From Sphaerisporangium rubeum (GTDB lineage: Bacteria > Actinomycetota > Actinomycetes > Streptosporangiales > Streptosporangiaceae): a stretch of 64,000 bases of DNA. Location of the stretch: the NCBI RefSeq assembly GCF_014207705.1, contig NZ_JACHIU010000001.1, positions 5,324,501 through 5,388,500 on the forward strand, given 5' to 3'. Position numbers and translations under genes: made by a program. The notes below the pieces were generated by a model. It saw only the letters and a list, made by a program, of their open reading frames with translations. It was not told where the DNA came from and searched no databases. Below are positions 29,659 to 37,800 of the stretch, in pieces (within the stretch, counting starts at the first letter, position 1; the number at the start of each line of letters is the position of its first letter).

Positions 29659-32217
29659 TCACCCTCCCCGCAAGTCGGCGAGCAGGCCGGGGAGCCCGTC
29701 GGGCTGGACGAGGACCTCACGCGCCTTGGAACCCTCGCTCGGGCCGACGACGTTCCTGCTCTCCAGCAGGTCCATCAGGCGGCCCGCCTTGGCGAAGCCG
29801 ACGCGCAGCTTGCGCTGGAGCATGGACGTGGAGCCGAACTGCGTGGTGACGATCAGCTCGGCGGCCTGCACCAGCAGGTCGAGGTCGTCGCCGATCTCCT
29901 CGTCGATCTCCTTCTTCGCGGTGGCCGTGGCGGCGACGTCGTCGCGGTACTCGGCCTGCATCTGCGCCTTGCAGTGCGCGACGATGTCGAAGATCTCCTT
30001 CTCGGAGACGTAGGCGTTCTGCAACCGCATGGGCTTGCTGGCACCCATCGGCAGGAACAGCGCGTCGCCCTGGCCGACGAGCTTCTCGGCCCCCGGCTGG
30101 TCGAGGATGACGCGCGAGTCGGCGAGCGAGGAGGTGGCGAACGCCAGCCGCGACGGCACGTTCGCCTTGATCAGGCCGGTGACGACGTCCACGCTGGGCC
30201 GCTGGGTGGCGATCACCAGGTGGATGCCGGCGGCGCGCGCGAGCTGGGTGATGCGGACGATGGAGTCCTCGACGTCGCGGGGGGCGACCATCATCAGGTC
30301 GGCGAGCTCGTCCACGATGACCAGCAGGTAGGGGTAGGGCTGGTACACCCGCTCGCTGCCGGGTGGCGCGGTGAGCTTGCCGGCGCGCACCGCCTTGTTG
30401 AAGTCGTCCACGTGGCGGAACCCGCTCGCGGCGAGGTCGTCGTAGCGGCGGTCCATCTCGCCGACCACCCATTCGAGGGCCTCTGCGGCCTTCTTGGGGT
30501 TGGTGATGATCGGGGTGATGAGGTGGGGGATGCCTTCGTAGGTGTTGAGCTCGACCCGTTTGGGGTCGACCAGCACCATGCGCACCTCGTCGGGGGTGGA
30601 GCGCATCAGCACCGAGCAGATCAGGCCGTTGATGCAGGTGGACTTGCCGGCGCCGGTGGCGCCGGCGATGAGGATGTGCGGCATCTTGGCCAGGTTGGCG
30701 ACGATGGTGCGTCCCTCGACGTCCTTGCCGAGGCCGACGATCATCGGGTGGTGGTCGGCCTGCGCCACCTGGGACCGCAGCACGTCGCCGAGGCTGACGA
30801 GGTCCTTGTCGGTGTTGGGGATCTCGACGCCGATGGCCGACTTGCCGGGGATCGGGGACAGGATGCGCACGTCGGCGGACTTGACGGCGTAGGCGATGTT
30901 CTTGGTGAGCGCCGTGACCTTCTCGACCTTCACCGCGGGGCCGAGCTCGATCTCGTACCGGGTGACCGTCGGGCCGCGGGTGAAGCCGACCACCTGCGCG
31001 TCGATGGCGAACTGCTCCAGCACGCTGCTGAGCGCGTTCACCACGACGGTGTTGGCCTTGGTCTGCGGCTTCGGCGGCGTGCCGGAGCGCAGCGTGGCGA
31101 CGTCCGGCAGGGTGTAGGGACCCTCCTGCGAGGACAGTACGAGCTGCTCGACCTTGCGCGGCGCCGGGGTCGGCTCCGGCGGCTCGGCGGCCCTGCGCTC
31201 CACCGGCGCCGGCGGCTCCTCGTCCACGAGGCCCGGCACGATCTCCGGCGAGTGGTCGGCGAGCCGGCCGGGCCCGTCGTCCACCAGCGGCGTGTCGTAC
31301 GGCTTGCCGTGCTCGCCGACGTCACCTTCGCCGTCGCTCTTGCCGGAGGACGCGGCGCGGGGCTTGCGTGTCCGCTTCACCGGCGGCTTGGCGTCGCCGG
31401 CGCCGCTCTTCTGGAACAGCATGTGGTGGATCTCGGCGAGCCGCTCGGGCACCCGGTGCACCGGCGTGGCGGTGATCACCAGGACGCCGAAGCCGGAGAG
31501 CAGCATCAGCAGCGGGATCGTGACGAAGGCGGGAAGAACGCTGGACGGCGGCGCGGACACGATGAAGCCGATCATGCCGCCGGCCGCGGAGACCTTGTCC
31601 ATGCCGTCGGTCGGCGCGGGGCCGGAGGGGTACGGCGTGGCGTGCGCGACGTGCACGATGCCGAGCACCCCGGCGAGCAGCGCGGTCCACCCGATCATCA
31701 TGCGGCCGGTGTCGGCGTTCTGGTCGGGGTGGCGCAGCAGCCGCCAGGCGATCAGCGCGAGCAGGACCGGGACCGACCAGGCCAGCGAGCCGAGCACCCC
31801 GCGCAGCACGGCGGTCACGACGGTCGCGGCGGCCCCCTGGCCGGTACGCCACGTCATGGCGGCCACCGCGATGGCCAGCGCGAGCACGGCGAGACCGAGG
31901 CCGTCGCGCCGGTGCGCCGGGTCCAGCTCACGCGCCTGCTGCCCGAACGCGCGCGCGGCGGTGCCGATGCCGTTGGCGAACAGCAGCCACACGCCGGCGA
32001 AGAGCTTGCCGATGGCGAGGAACACCCAGCCGATGGGATCGGGCTGGGTGTGCGCCTGACGGGCCGGGGTGCGGCTGCCGGAGCGCGCTCCCGTGGGCCG
32101 CGCGGCCTTGGCGGGCGAGCGCTTGGCGGGGGACGTACGCGACGGCGCTGACCGCTTCGCCGACCCCTTTTGGGTGGATTTCGACGTACGGGTGGCCATG
32201 GTACCGAGGGTACGCAT
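29659..32217 (-). CDS. ftsK: DNA translocase FtsK/SpoIIIE
   Basis: Septal DNA pump for chromosome segregation, 852 residues. A Lys/Ser/Pro-rich N-terminal tail is followed by four membrane helices (about 55-240), a variable linker, and the alpha/beta motor (about 380-780) with Walker A AGATGAGKST and Walker B LLVIVDELADLMM. The C-terminal gamma winged helix (about 790-850, DLLVQAAELIVTTQFGSTSMLQRKLRVGFAKAGRLMDLLE) reads orientation sequences. The ATG at 32217 has GGGAG 7 nt upstream; the ATG at 32199 lacks a ribosome site. Three tandem 12-bp repeats lie just upstream. Confidence 0.96.
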   Translation of the reverse strand: MRTLGTMATRTSKSTQKGSAKRSAPSRTSPAKRSPAKAARPTGARSGSRTPARQAHTQPDPIGWVFLAIGKLFAGVWLLFANGIGTAARAFGQQARELDPAHRRDGLGLAVLALAIAVAAMTWRTGQGAAATVVTAVLRGVLGSLAWSVPVLLALIAWRLLRHPDQNADTGRMMIGWTALLAGVLGIVHVAHATPYPSGPAPTDGMDKVSAAGGMIGFIVSAPPSSVLPAFVTIPLLMLLSGFGVLVITATPVHRVPERLAEIHHMLFQKSGAGDAKPPVKRTRKPRAASSGKSDGEGDVGEHGKPYDTPLVDDGPGRLADHSPEIVPGLVDEEPPAPVERRAAEPPEPTPAPRKVEQLVLSSQEGPYTLPDVATLRSGTPPKPQTKANTVVVNALSSVLEQFAIDAQVVGFTRGPTVTRYEIELGPAVKVEKVTALTKNIAYAVKSADVRILSPIPGKSAIGVEIPNTDKDLVSLGDVLRSQVAQADHHPMIVGLGKDVEGRTIVANLAKMPHILIAGATGAGKSTCINGLICSVLMRSTPDEVRMVLVDPKRVELNTYEGIPHLITPIITNPKKAAEALEWVVGEMDRRYDDLAASGFRHVDDFNKAVRAGKLTAPPGSERVYQPYPYLLVIVDELADLMMVAPRDVEDSIVRITQLARAAGIHLVIATQRPSVDVVTGLIKANVPSRLAFATSSLADSRVILDQPGAEKLVGQGDALFLPMGASKPMRLQNAYVSEKEIFDIVAHCKAQMQAEYRDDVAATATAKKEIDEEIGDDLDLLVQAAELIVTTQFGSTSMLQRKLRVGFAKAGRLMDLLESRNVVGPSEGSKAREVLVQPDGLPGLLADLRGG

Positions 32218-32258
32218 GAGGCATCTCCCGCCAGAGGAGGCGCGCCGCGTCTCACCGT

Positions 32259-32294
32259 GTTTCCAGCCGGGTTTCCAGCCGGGTTTCCAGCCGG
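32259..32294. repeat. Three perfect 12-bp tandem repeats upstream of ftsK
   Basis: GTTTCCAGCCGG occurs three times without gap (32259-32270, 32271-32282, 32283-32294), 42 nt upstream of the ftsK start. It may be a slippage array or a cluster of protein-binding sites in the ftsK leader. Confidence 0.85.
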
Positions 32295-32426
32295 CCCGCC
32301 GGAAGCCGGAGAAACCGGCCGTACGGCGACGAGCCGGCCCCCACCGCCTTGGCGAGCACGGAAGATGGCCCGTGACCTGGCGTGACGAGGCGGAGGAGCG
32401 GTCCTCCCCCGCCTCGCGCCGGTTCT

Positions 32427-32612
32427 CTACTTGTCCGACTCCAGGGTGCCGCCGTTGGCGACGTCCGACTTCTCGATCTCCCAGAACACGATGCGGACCG
32501 CCTCCCTGCGTGCCTTCAGGATGTCCACGGCCGCCTCGGTGACCGCCGCCACGAACTCGCGGCGCTGGTCCATGGTTCGACCCGACAACAGCTCGACGGT
32601 GATGTTCGGCAT
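32427..32612 (-). CDS. 4-oxalocrotonate tautomerase family protein
   Basis: A 61-residue tautomerase subunit. Met is followed by Pro, the catalytic base of the family (MPNITVELLSGRTMDQRREFV); Arg residues near 38-42 and Phe/Trp in VFWEIE fit the active site of the hexameric enzymes. Substrate unknown; 2-hydroxymuconate-type enols or a uronate-derived keto acid are possible given the neighbours. Strong AGGAGG ribosome site before the ATG at 32612. Divergent from kdgK, sharing a 75-bp control region. The first 14 residues of a longer frame have no ribosome site. Confidence 0.88.
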   Translation of the reverse strand: MPNITVELLSGRTMDQRREFVAAVTEAAVDILKARREAVRIVFWEIEKSDVANGGTLESDK

Positions 32613-32655
32613 GATGTCCTCCTGTCGGCATTCTGTTGCATCACATAAAATCAAA

Positions 32656-32669
32656 TTCCACTACATGAA
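32656..32669. promoter_or_regulatory. Candidate uronate-regulon operator at kdgK
   Basis: TTCCACTACATGAA, 18 nt before the kdgK start. It matches TTCCAGTACATGAG at kduI (36131) and TTCATATACATGAA at kdgD (42349). All share the core TAC-ATGAR with a TTC at fixed distance, giving TTC...(G)AA half-sites. This suggests one regulator, perhaps one of the IclR proteins here. Confidence 0.55.
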
Positions 32670-32687
32670 CCAAGAAGGAGATCCGGT

Positions 32688-33623
32688 GTGGACGTGGTGG
32701 TGATCGGCGAACCGCTGGTGGAGTTCTCGGCGTCCGTGCCGCTGACCGAGGCGGACACCTTCCACTTGTCGTTCTCCGGCGACGCGCTCAACGCCGCCGT
32801 GGCGGCCGCCGCCGCGGGGGCCCACACCGCGCTGGTGACCCTGGTGGGGGACGACGAGTTCGGCGAGCGGCTGATCGCGTTCGCGCGGGGCCACGGCGTC
32901 GACACCACCTGGATGACCCGCGGCCCCGGCTCCACCGGCGCGTATGCCGTCGGCGCGGACCCGAGCGGCGAGCGCGCGTTCGCGTACCTGCGCGCCGGCA
33001 GCGCCGCCTCCCGCATGGGGCCCGCCGACCTGGCGCGCGTGCCGCTGGCGCAGGCGTCGGTGCTGGTGGCAGGCGGCATCACCGCCGCGTTGTCCCCCTC
33101 GTGCGCGCAGGCCGTGCGGTACGCCGCCGAGACCGTCGGCGGCGCCGGAGGCACGGTCGTGTACGACCCCAACTTCCGGTCGCGGCTCACCACACCGCCG
33201 GCCGCGACCCGCTTCCTCACCGACCTCGCGCCGCACGTGGACCTGCTGACACCGTCGTGCCCCGGCGACAGCCTGCCGCTGCTCGCCACCGCCGACCCCC
33301 GCGAGGCGGCCCTGGCGTGCCTGCGCCTCGGGGCCCGCGCCGCCGCCGTCACCCGCGGCCCCGACGGCGTGCTGCTCGCCTCACCGGACGGCTTTGAGCA
33401 CGTCCCCGCCGTCCCGGCCACGCACATCGTGGACCAGACCGGCGCCGGCGACGCGTTCACCGGCGTGCTCGCGGCGAGGCTCGCCGGAGGCGACCGCCTG
33501 CCGGACGCCGTACGAGCAGGCACCGCGGCCGCCGCCATCAGCCTCACCGGCCGCGGCGGCACCGGCACGGTCGCCACCGCCGAGCAGATCGACCGCCTCC
33601 TCGCCGCCTCCCCGCGGCCCTGA
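32688..33623 (+). CDS. kdgK: PfkB-family sugar kinase, probable 2-keto-3-deoxygluconate kinase
   Basis: A 311-residue ribokinase-fold kinase. It starts DVVVIGEPLVEFS, carries the substrate-side segment SGDALNAAVAAAAAGA (about 30-45) and the PfkB signature DQTGAGDAFTG (about 248-258), in which the second Asp is the catalytic base. Expected reaction: ATP phosphorylation of 2-keto-3-deoxygluconate to KDPG, the step after KduD. The substrate is inferred from KduI, KduD and pectate lyase nearby; fructose or ribose kinase is less likely. GTG start with a clear AAGGAG site 8 nt upstream. The KDPG aldolase gene is not in the window. Confidence 0.82.
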   Translation: MDVVVIGEPLVEFSASVPLTEADTFHLSFSGDALNAAVAAAAAGAHTALVTLVGDDEFGERLIAFARGHGVDTTWMTRGPGSTGAYAVGADPSGERAFAYLRAGSAASRMGPADLARVPLAQASVLVAGGITAALSPSCAQAVRYAAETVGGAGGTVVYDPNFRSRLTTPPAATRFLTDLAPHVDLLTPSCPGDSLPLLATADPREAALACLRLGARAAAVTRGPDGVLLASPDGFEHVPAVPATHIVDQTGAGDAFTGVLAARLAGGDRLPDAVRAGTAAAAISLTGRGGTGTVATAEQIDRLLAASPRP

Positions 33624-33691
33624 CCCACGGCGAGCGTCACCGCACGACAAGCCGCTCCCCCATGGCGATCCGCTGTCAGTAAGCTCGGCAC

Positions 33692-34483
33692 GTGGTCAGG
33701 GAAGGCAGCTCCATCGACAAGGCGCTCGCGGTGCTGGAGGCGATCGCCGAGCACCACCGGGTGACCGACATCGCCGCGGCGACCGGCGTCTCCAAGTCGA
33801 CCGTCCACCGCGTCCTGCAGTCCCTCGTCGAGTGGGGATTCGCGCGGCAGGACGGCACCGGTGGTTACGAACCCGGCCCCCGCATCCTCACCCTCGCCGG
33901 CAAGGTCATGAGCCGGTTCGACCCGGCGCGCCAGGCCGACGCCGCGCTGCGCGCGCTGCACGAGAGCACCGGGTACACCACCCACTTCGCGATCCGCGGC
34001 GGCGACGAGGCCGTGTACGTCGCCAAGCTGGAGGGCCGCAGGCCCTACCAGATGCCGTCGCGGGTCGGCATGAGCCTGCGCCTGCACTGCACGGCCATCG
34101 GCAAGGCCATACTCGCCGAGCTCCCCGACGCCGAGGTCCGCGCCATCTGCGCACGCACCGGCCTGCCGGGCCACACCCCGAACACCCGCACCACCGTCGA
34201 CGACCTGCTGGCCCACCTGAAGGACGTCCGCGCCGCCGGCCACGCCGTGGACGACGAGGAGAACGAGCCAGGCGTCCGCTGCGTCGGCGCCGCCGTCTTC
34301 GACCACACCGGCGCCGTGCTCGGCGGCATCTCCATCTCCACCCTCGCCATGGACATGAGCCGCGCCGCCTTGGCGGACCTCGCACCGTCCGTCGTCGCCG
34401 CGGCGCGCGAGGTGTCCCTGGCCCTCGGCGCGCCTCCGGCCGTTCAGCGGGCCAGCCAGCCGCCGTCCACGGCCAGGACGTGA
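33692..34483 (+). CDS. IclR-family transcriptional regulator (1)
   Basis: A 263-residue IclR protein: N-terminal winged helix (about 5-65: IDKALAVLEAIAEH, DIAAATGVSKSTVHRVLQSLVEWGFA) and C-terminal effector domain (about 80-250, with GRRPYQMPSRVGMSLRLHCTAIGKAIL and EENEPGVRCVGAAV). It lies between kdgK and kduD, is co-oriented with kdgK and follows it by 68 nt. It is the best local candidate to bind the repeated TTC...ATGAR motif and sense KDG, as KdgR (also IclR family) does in enterobacteria; this is inference. Its C-terminus overlaps the 3' end of kduD on the other strand by 40 nt. GTG start. Confidence 0.9.
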   Translation: MVREGSSIDKALAVLEAIAEHHRVTDIAAATGVSKSTVHRVLQSLVEWGFARQDGTGGYEPGPRILTLAGKVMSRFDPARQADAALRALHESTGYTTHFAIRGGDEAVYVAKLEGRRPYQMPSRVGMSLRLHCTAIGKAILAELPDAEVRAICARTGLPGHTPNTRTTVDDLLAHLKDVRAAGHAVDDEENEPGVRCVGAAVFDHTGAVLGGISISTLAMDMSRAALADLAPSVVAAAREVSLALGAPPAVQRASQPPSTART

Positions 34484-35310
34484 CCGTTGACGTAGCTCGC
34501 GGCGGGTGAGGCCAGGAAGACGGCGGCGCCGGCCAGGTCGTCCGGGGTGCCCCAGCGGCCGGCGGGGATCCTCGCGCGGATGGCCGGCTCGCGGTCGGGG
34601 TCGGCGCGCAGTGCCTCGGTGTTGGCGGTGGCGATGTAGCCGGGGGCTATGGCGTTGACCTGGACGTTCCTGGCGGCCCACTCGCAGGCCAGGGCCCGGG
34701 TGAGGCCGGCGACGGCGTGTTTCGCGGCGGTGTAGCCGGGGACGTTGACGCCGCCTTGGAAGGACAGCATCGAGGCGATCATGATGATCTTGCCGGTGCG
34801 GCGGTCCAGCATGGGGGTGGCGACGGCCTTGGTCAGGAGGAAGACCGCGTCGAGGTTCACGGTGAGGACGTCGCGCCAGTCGGCGTAGGAGTGGGCCTCG
34901 GCCGGGGTGCGGCGGATGACGCCGGCGTTGTTGACGAGGATGTCGATCCGGTGCCGCTCCAGCAGGGTCGCGGCGGCCTCGGGGAGTCCTTCGGTGTCGG
35001 ACAGGTCGTGGATCCAGCGCCAGGCGTGGCGGCCGGCCTTGCGGACCTCGGCCTCCACCTCGTCCAGGTCGTCGTGGTGGCCGTGCAGGATGACGTCCGC
35101 GCCGGCGCGTGCGAGACCTACGGCGACGGCGCGGCCGATGCCGGTACGGCTGCCGGTGACCAGCGCGGTGCGGCCGGCCAGGGAGAACATGTCCCGCTCG
35201 CGGGGCTCGCCGGTGGTCGTGGGGGTTGCCGGTGCCGGTCCCAGGGCCCCAGCGGCACGGACGGGCTCTGTCGTGCGGCTCCCGGAGATGTCCGGGGTCC
35301 CGGTGGTCAT
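34444..35310 (-). CDS. kduD: SDR oxidoreductase, 2-dehydro-3-deoxy-D-gluconate 5-dehydrogenase
   Basis: NAD(H)-dependent short-chain dehydrogenase that reduces DKII to 2-keto-3-deoxygluconate after KduI. The KduD-like core begins FSLAGRTALVTGSRTGIGRA (Rossmann Gly motif), then NNAGV, catalytic Ser in IASMLSFQGG and YTAAK for the Tyr/Lys pair, ending DGGWLAR. The frame of 288 residues is about 40 longer than KduD because of a Thr/Pro/Ala-rich N-terminal stretch. The ATG at 35310 overlaps the kduI stop (ATGA), while an internal ATG at 35190 starts the canonical protein. Either start is possible; coupling favours the first. Confidence 0.88.
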   Translation of the reverse strand: MTTGTPDISGSRTTEPVRAAGALGPAPATPTTTGEPRERDMFSLAGRTALVTGSRTGIGRAVAVGLARAGADVILHGHHDDLDEVEAEVRKAGRHAWRWIHDLSDTEGLPEAAATLLERHRIDILVNNAGVIRRTPAEAHSYADWRDVLTVNLDAVFLLTKAVATPMLDRRTGKIIMIASMLSFQGGVNVPGYTAAKHAVAGLTRALACEWAARNVQVNAIAPGYIATANTEALRADPDREPAIRARIPAGRWGTPDDLAGAAVFLASPAASYVNGHVLAVDGGWLAR

Positions 35311-36122
35311 CGCATCGCGCCGATCGCGACCTGTTCCATGTCGTCGTAGGCCTGGTTCTCGCCACCCATGGCCCAGACGAAGGAGTAGTTGCGGGTGCCG
35401 AAGCCGCAGTGCACGGACCAGCAGGGGGAGATGACGGCCTGGCGGTCGGCGACGATCAGGTTGCGGGTCTCGTCGGAACGGCCCATGAGGTGGACGATCC
35501 GCTGGTCCTCGGGGAGGTCGAAGTAGAAGTAGACCTCGGTGCGGCGCTCGTGGGTGTGGCACGGCATGGTGTTCCACATGCTGCCGGCGGCGAGGACGGT
35601 CACGCCGAGCACCAGTTGTGCGCTCTGGATGCCTTTGGCGTGGATGTACTTGTAGATGGTGCGCTCGTTGGAGCCTTCCCGGCCGCCGAGGTGGACGGGC
35701 TCGGCGTCGGCGAGGCCGGCCTTGGCGGTCGGGTGGTCGGCGTGCGCGGCGGTGGAGACCAGGTAGAACGGGCCGCCGGTGAAGGTGACCTCACGTGAGC
35801 CGCGGCCGGCGTACAGGCACTCCTTGGGGCCGAGGTCGTACGCGGCGCCGTCCACGGTGACCGTGCCGGGGGTGCCGACGTTCACCACGCCGAGCTCGCG
35901 CCTCTCAAGGAAGTACTCGGCACGCAGCTCAGCGGGACACGGCAGCTCCAGGGTGCCGTCGCCGGGGGACGCGCCGCCGATCACGATGCGGTCCTCGTGG
36001 GAGTGGACGAGGGTGACGTCCCCGGGGGTGAACAGGCCCTCGGCGAGGAACCTGGCGCGCAGCTGTTCTGTTGTCATGCCGGGCACCTGGTCGGGTGCGG
36101 TCGCGTGCCGTGTCTCCACCAT
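35307..36122 (-). CDS. kduI: 5-dehydro-4-deoxy-D-glucuronate isomerase
   Basis: Isomerises DKI (4-deoxy-L-threo-5-hexosulose uronate, from unsaturated pectin oligomers) to DKII. 271 residues, the usual length. The zinc site is complete: His189, His191 and Glu196 in CHTHERRTE, and His238 in WSVHCG, at the same spacing as in E. coli KduI. The sequence aligns end to end, including YFLERRELGVVNVG and WNTMPCHTHERR. First gene of a kduI-kduD pair with 4-nt overlap. A candidate operator lies 9 nt upstream of the ATG. GGAGG is only 1 nt before the ATG, so the adjacent GTG may be used. Confidence 0.96.
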   Translation of the reverse strand: MVETRHATAPDQVPGMTTEQLRARFLAEGLFTPGDVTLVHSHEDRIVIGGASPGDGTLELPCPAELRAEYFLERRELGVVNVGTPGTVTVDGAAYDLGPKECLYAGRGSREVTFTGGPFYLVSTAAHADHPTAKAGLADAEPVHLGGREGSNERTIYKYIHAKGIQSAQLVLGVTVLAAGSMWNTMPCHTHERRTEVYFYFDLPEDQRIVHLMGRSDETRNLIVADRQAVISPCWSVHCGFGTRNYSFVWAMGGENQAYDDMEQVAIGAMR

Positions 36123-36130
36123 GCCTCCGA

Positions 36131-36144
36131 TTCCAGTACATGAG
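36131..36144 (-). promoter_or_regulatory. Candidate uronate-regulon operator at kduI
   Basis: TTCCAGTACATGAG. With one extra base on the left it shares ATTCCA-S-TACATGA with the site before kdgK. It lies in the 86-bp gap between the IclR gene and kduI, next to the kduI start, where a repressor would block initiation. Confidence 0.55.
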
Positions 36145-36208
36145 ATTTCGTGTCACGTCATAGAACGATCAGCAGGCGTGCAGAACCCGCCGGCCGCGCG
36201 TCAGAGGG

Positions 36209-36991
36209 TCAGTACGTGCGCCGCACCCCTCGGGCCGCCACCTCGATGCGGTCGCGGGCCTCGATCAGGCAGGCCGCGATCTCCTTGTCGCGGCCCGCCG
36301 TCAGCCGTGGCACCGGCACCGAGACGCTCAGCGCGTCCCGCGGCGGGTAGGCGATGTCCAGGGCCGCGCCGAAGCAGCGCAGCCCCTCGGTGTTCTCCTC
36401 ACGGTCGACGGCGTACCCGCGCTTGCGCACCCGCCGCAGGTCCGCCATCAGCTGGCCCTGGTCCACGATGGTGTTCTTGGTGAGCCTCGGCAGCTCCGAG
36501 GGGAGCATGCGGCTCACCTCGGCGTCGTCGCGGGTGGCGAGGATCGCCTTGCCGAGCGAGGTGGTGGACGCCGGCAGGCGGCGGCCGACCCGGGTGAACG
36601 GCCGCAGGTAGTGCCGCGAGGCGCGGGTCGCGAGATAGACGACGTCGAAATGGTCCAGGCGGGCCAGGTGGACGGTCTCCCCCGTCGTCTCGGCCAGCCA
36701 GTCGAGCGCGTCCCTGGCGATCTGGACGACCGGGTCGCCGTCGATGTAGGTGGCGCCGACGAGCAGCGCGCGCATGCCGATGCGGTACAGCGTGCCAGTG
36801 ACGTCGGTCTCGATCCAGCCGAGGCCGACCAGGGTGCGCAGCAGCGCGTGCAGGCTGCTCTTGGGGTAGCCGAGCTTGCCCTGGAGGTCGGACAGGCTGT
36901 GCAGGCCGGGGTACTGCGCGAAGAAGTCGAGCAGCTCGACGGTCCGCACGGCGGACTTGACGTGCGGCACGGTGGTTCCCTGCTCGGCCAT
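36209..36991 (-). CDS. IclR-family transcriptional regulator (2)
   Basis: A 260-residue IclR regulator. The winged helix is about 12-70 (VELLDFFAQYPGLHSLSDLQGKLGYPKSSLHALLRTLVGLGWIE) and the effector domain about 85-250 (STTSLGKAILATRDD, DREENTEGLRCFGAAL). It is the last gene of the ABC-enolase-udh operon (41 nt after udh), so its level follows the uronate genes. The ATG at 36991 was chosen for its GGGAG site 8 nt upstream; an ATG 11 codons earlier (37024) has no well-placed site. It differs from IclR 1, so two inducers (for example KDG and galacturonate) are possible. Confidence 0.88.
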   Translation of the reverse strand: MAEQGTTVPHVKSAVRTVELLDFFAQYPGLHSLSDLQGKLGYPKSSLHALLRTLVGLGWIETDVTGTLYRIGMRALLVGATYIDGDPVVQIARDALDWLAETTGETVHLARLDHFDVVYLATRASRHYLRPFTRVGRRLPASTTSLGKAILATRDDAEVSRMLPSELPRLTKNTIVDQGQLMADLRRVRKRGYAVDREENTEGLRCFGAALDIAYPPRDALSVSVPVPRLTAGRDKEIAACLIEARDRIEVAARGVRRTY

Positions 36992-37032
36992 GTCCGCGTC
37001 TCCCTGCCCCACATCGTCCTCCATTCCGGCCG

Positions 37033-37800
37033 TCAGGCCTCCACGACGCGTCCGCCGAGCCAGGCGTACTCCGGGTCGTCCGGCGAAAGCTCTGGCAACT
37101 CCGAGGCGTACGCCTCGGCGTCGTCCTGCGGCTCGTAGCCGAGCGCGCGGCCCGCGGCGTGGTCCCACCAGTTTCGCGTATTCGCCGACACTCCCCACAC
37201 GGCGGCGTACGTGAGATCAGGCGAGGTGAGGCACGCGTGCGCGAGCCGCACCATGTCACCGGGGCTGAGCCAGGTGGACAGCGCGCGCGGCAGCGGTGGA
37301 CGCGGCGCGAACGTCCCGATGCGCAGCGCCGCGACGCGCATGCCGTACCGGTCGGTGTAGAACCGGCCGAGCGCCTCGCCGAACGCCTTGGACACGCCGT
37401 ACAGCGAGTCCGGCGCCACCGCGACGTCCGCCGGCACGCTCTCCTGCCGCCGGACGAACCCGGCGGCGTGGTTGCTGCTGGCGAAGACCACGCGCTCCAC
37501 GCCGGCGCGGCGCGCCGCCTCGAACACCTGGTAGGTGCCCTCGATGTTGGCCGGCATGACCCGCTCCCAGGGTGCGCTGGTCGAGGGGACCCCGGCCAGG
37601 TGCACGACGGCGCCGACTCCCTCCATGGCGCGCTCCAGCACCTCGGGGTCGGTGACGTCCCCCCTGATCGTCTCGAAGGCCGGGTGGTCGAGAGGTTCGC
37701 GGTCCAGCAGCCGCAACGTGTGGCCGTATTCGGGAAGTCCTTCGGTCAGGCAGGTGCCGATCCGTCCTGCCGCACCGGTCACAAGCACACTTTTCACCAT
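37033..37800 (-). CDS. udh: Uronate dehydrogenase (NAD-dependent)
   Basis: Short-chain NAD(P)-binding enzyme oxidising D-galacturonate or D-glucuronate at C1 to the aldarolactone, the first step of the oxidative uronate pathway. 255 residues. The Gly motif is VTGAAGRIG (about 7-15), the SSNH segment 108-111, and catalytic Tyr134/Lys138 in LYGVSKAFGE. The run LSTWLSPGDMVRL and WGVSANTRNWWD match characterised Agrobacterium-type uronate dehydrogenases. Overlaps the upstream enolase-superfamily gene by 7 nt. Together with that enzyme and KdgD it completes the route to alpha-ketoglutarate semialdehyde. Confidence 0.9.
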   Translation of the reverse strand: MVKSVLVTGAAGRIGTCLTEGLPEYGHTLRLLDREPLDHPAFETIRGDVTDPEVLERAMEGVGAVVHLAGVPSTSAPWERVMPANIEGTYQVFEAARRAGVERVVFASSNHAAGFVRRQESVPADVAVAPDSLYGVSKAFGEALGRFYTDRYGMRVAALRIGTFAPRPPLPRALSTWLSPGDMVRLAHACLTSPDLTYAAVWGVSANTRNWWDHAAGRALGYEPQDDAEAYASELPELSPDDPEYAWLGGRVVEA

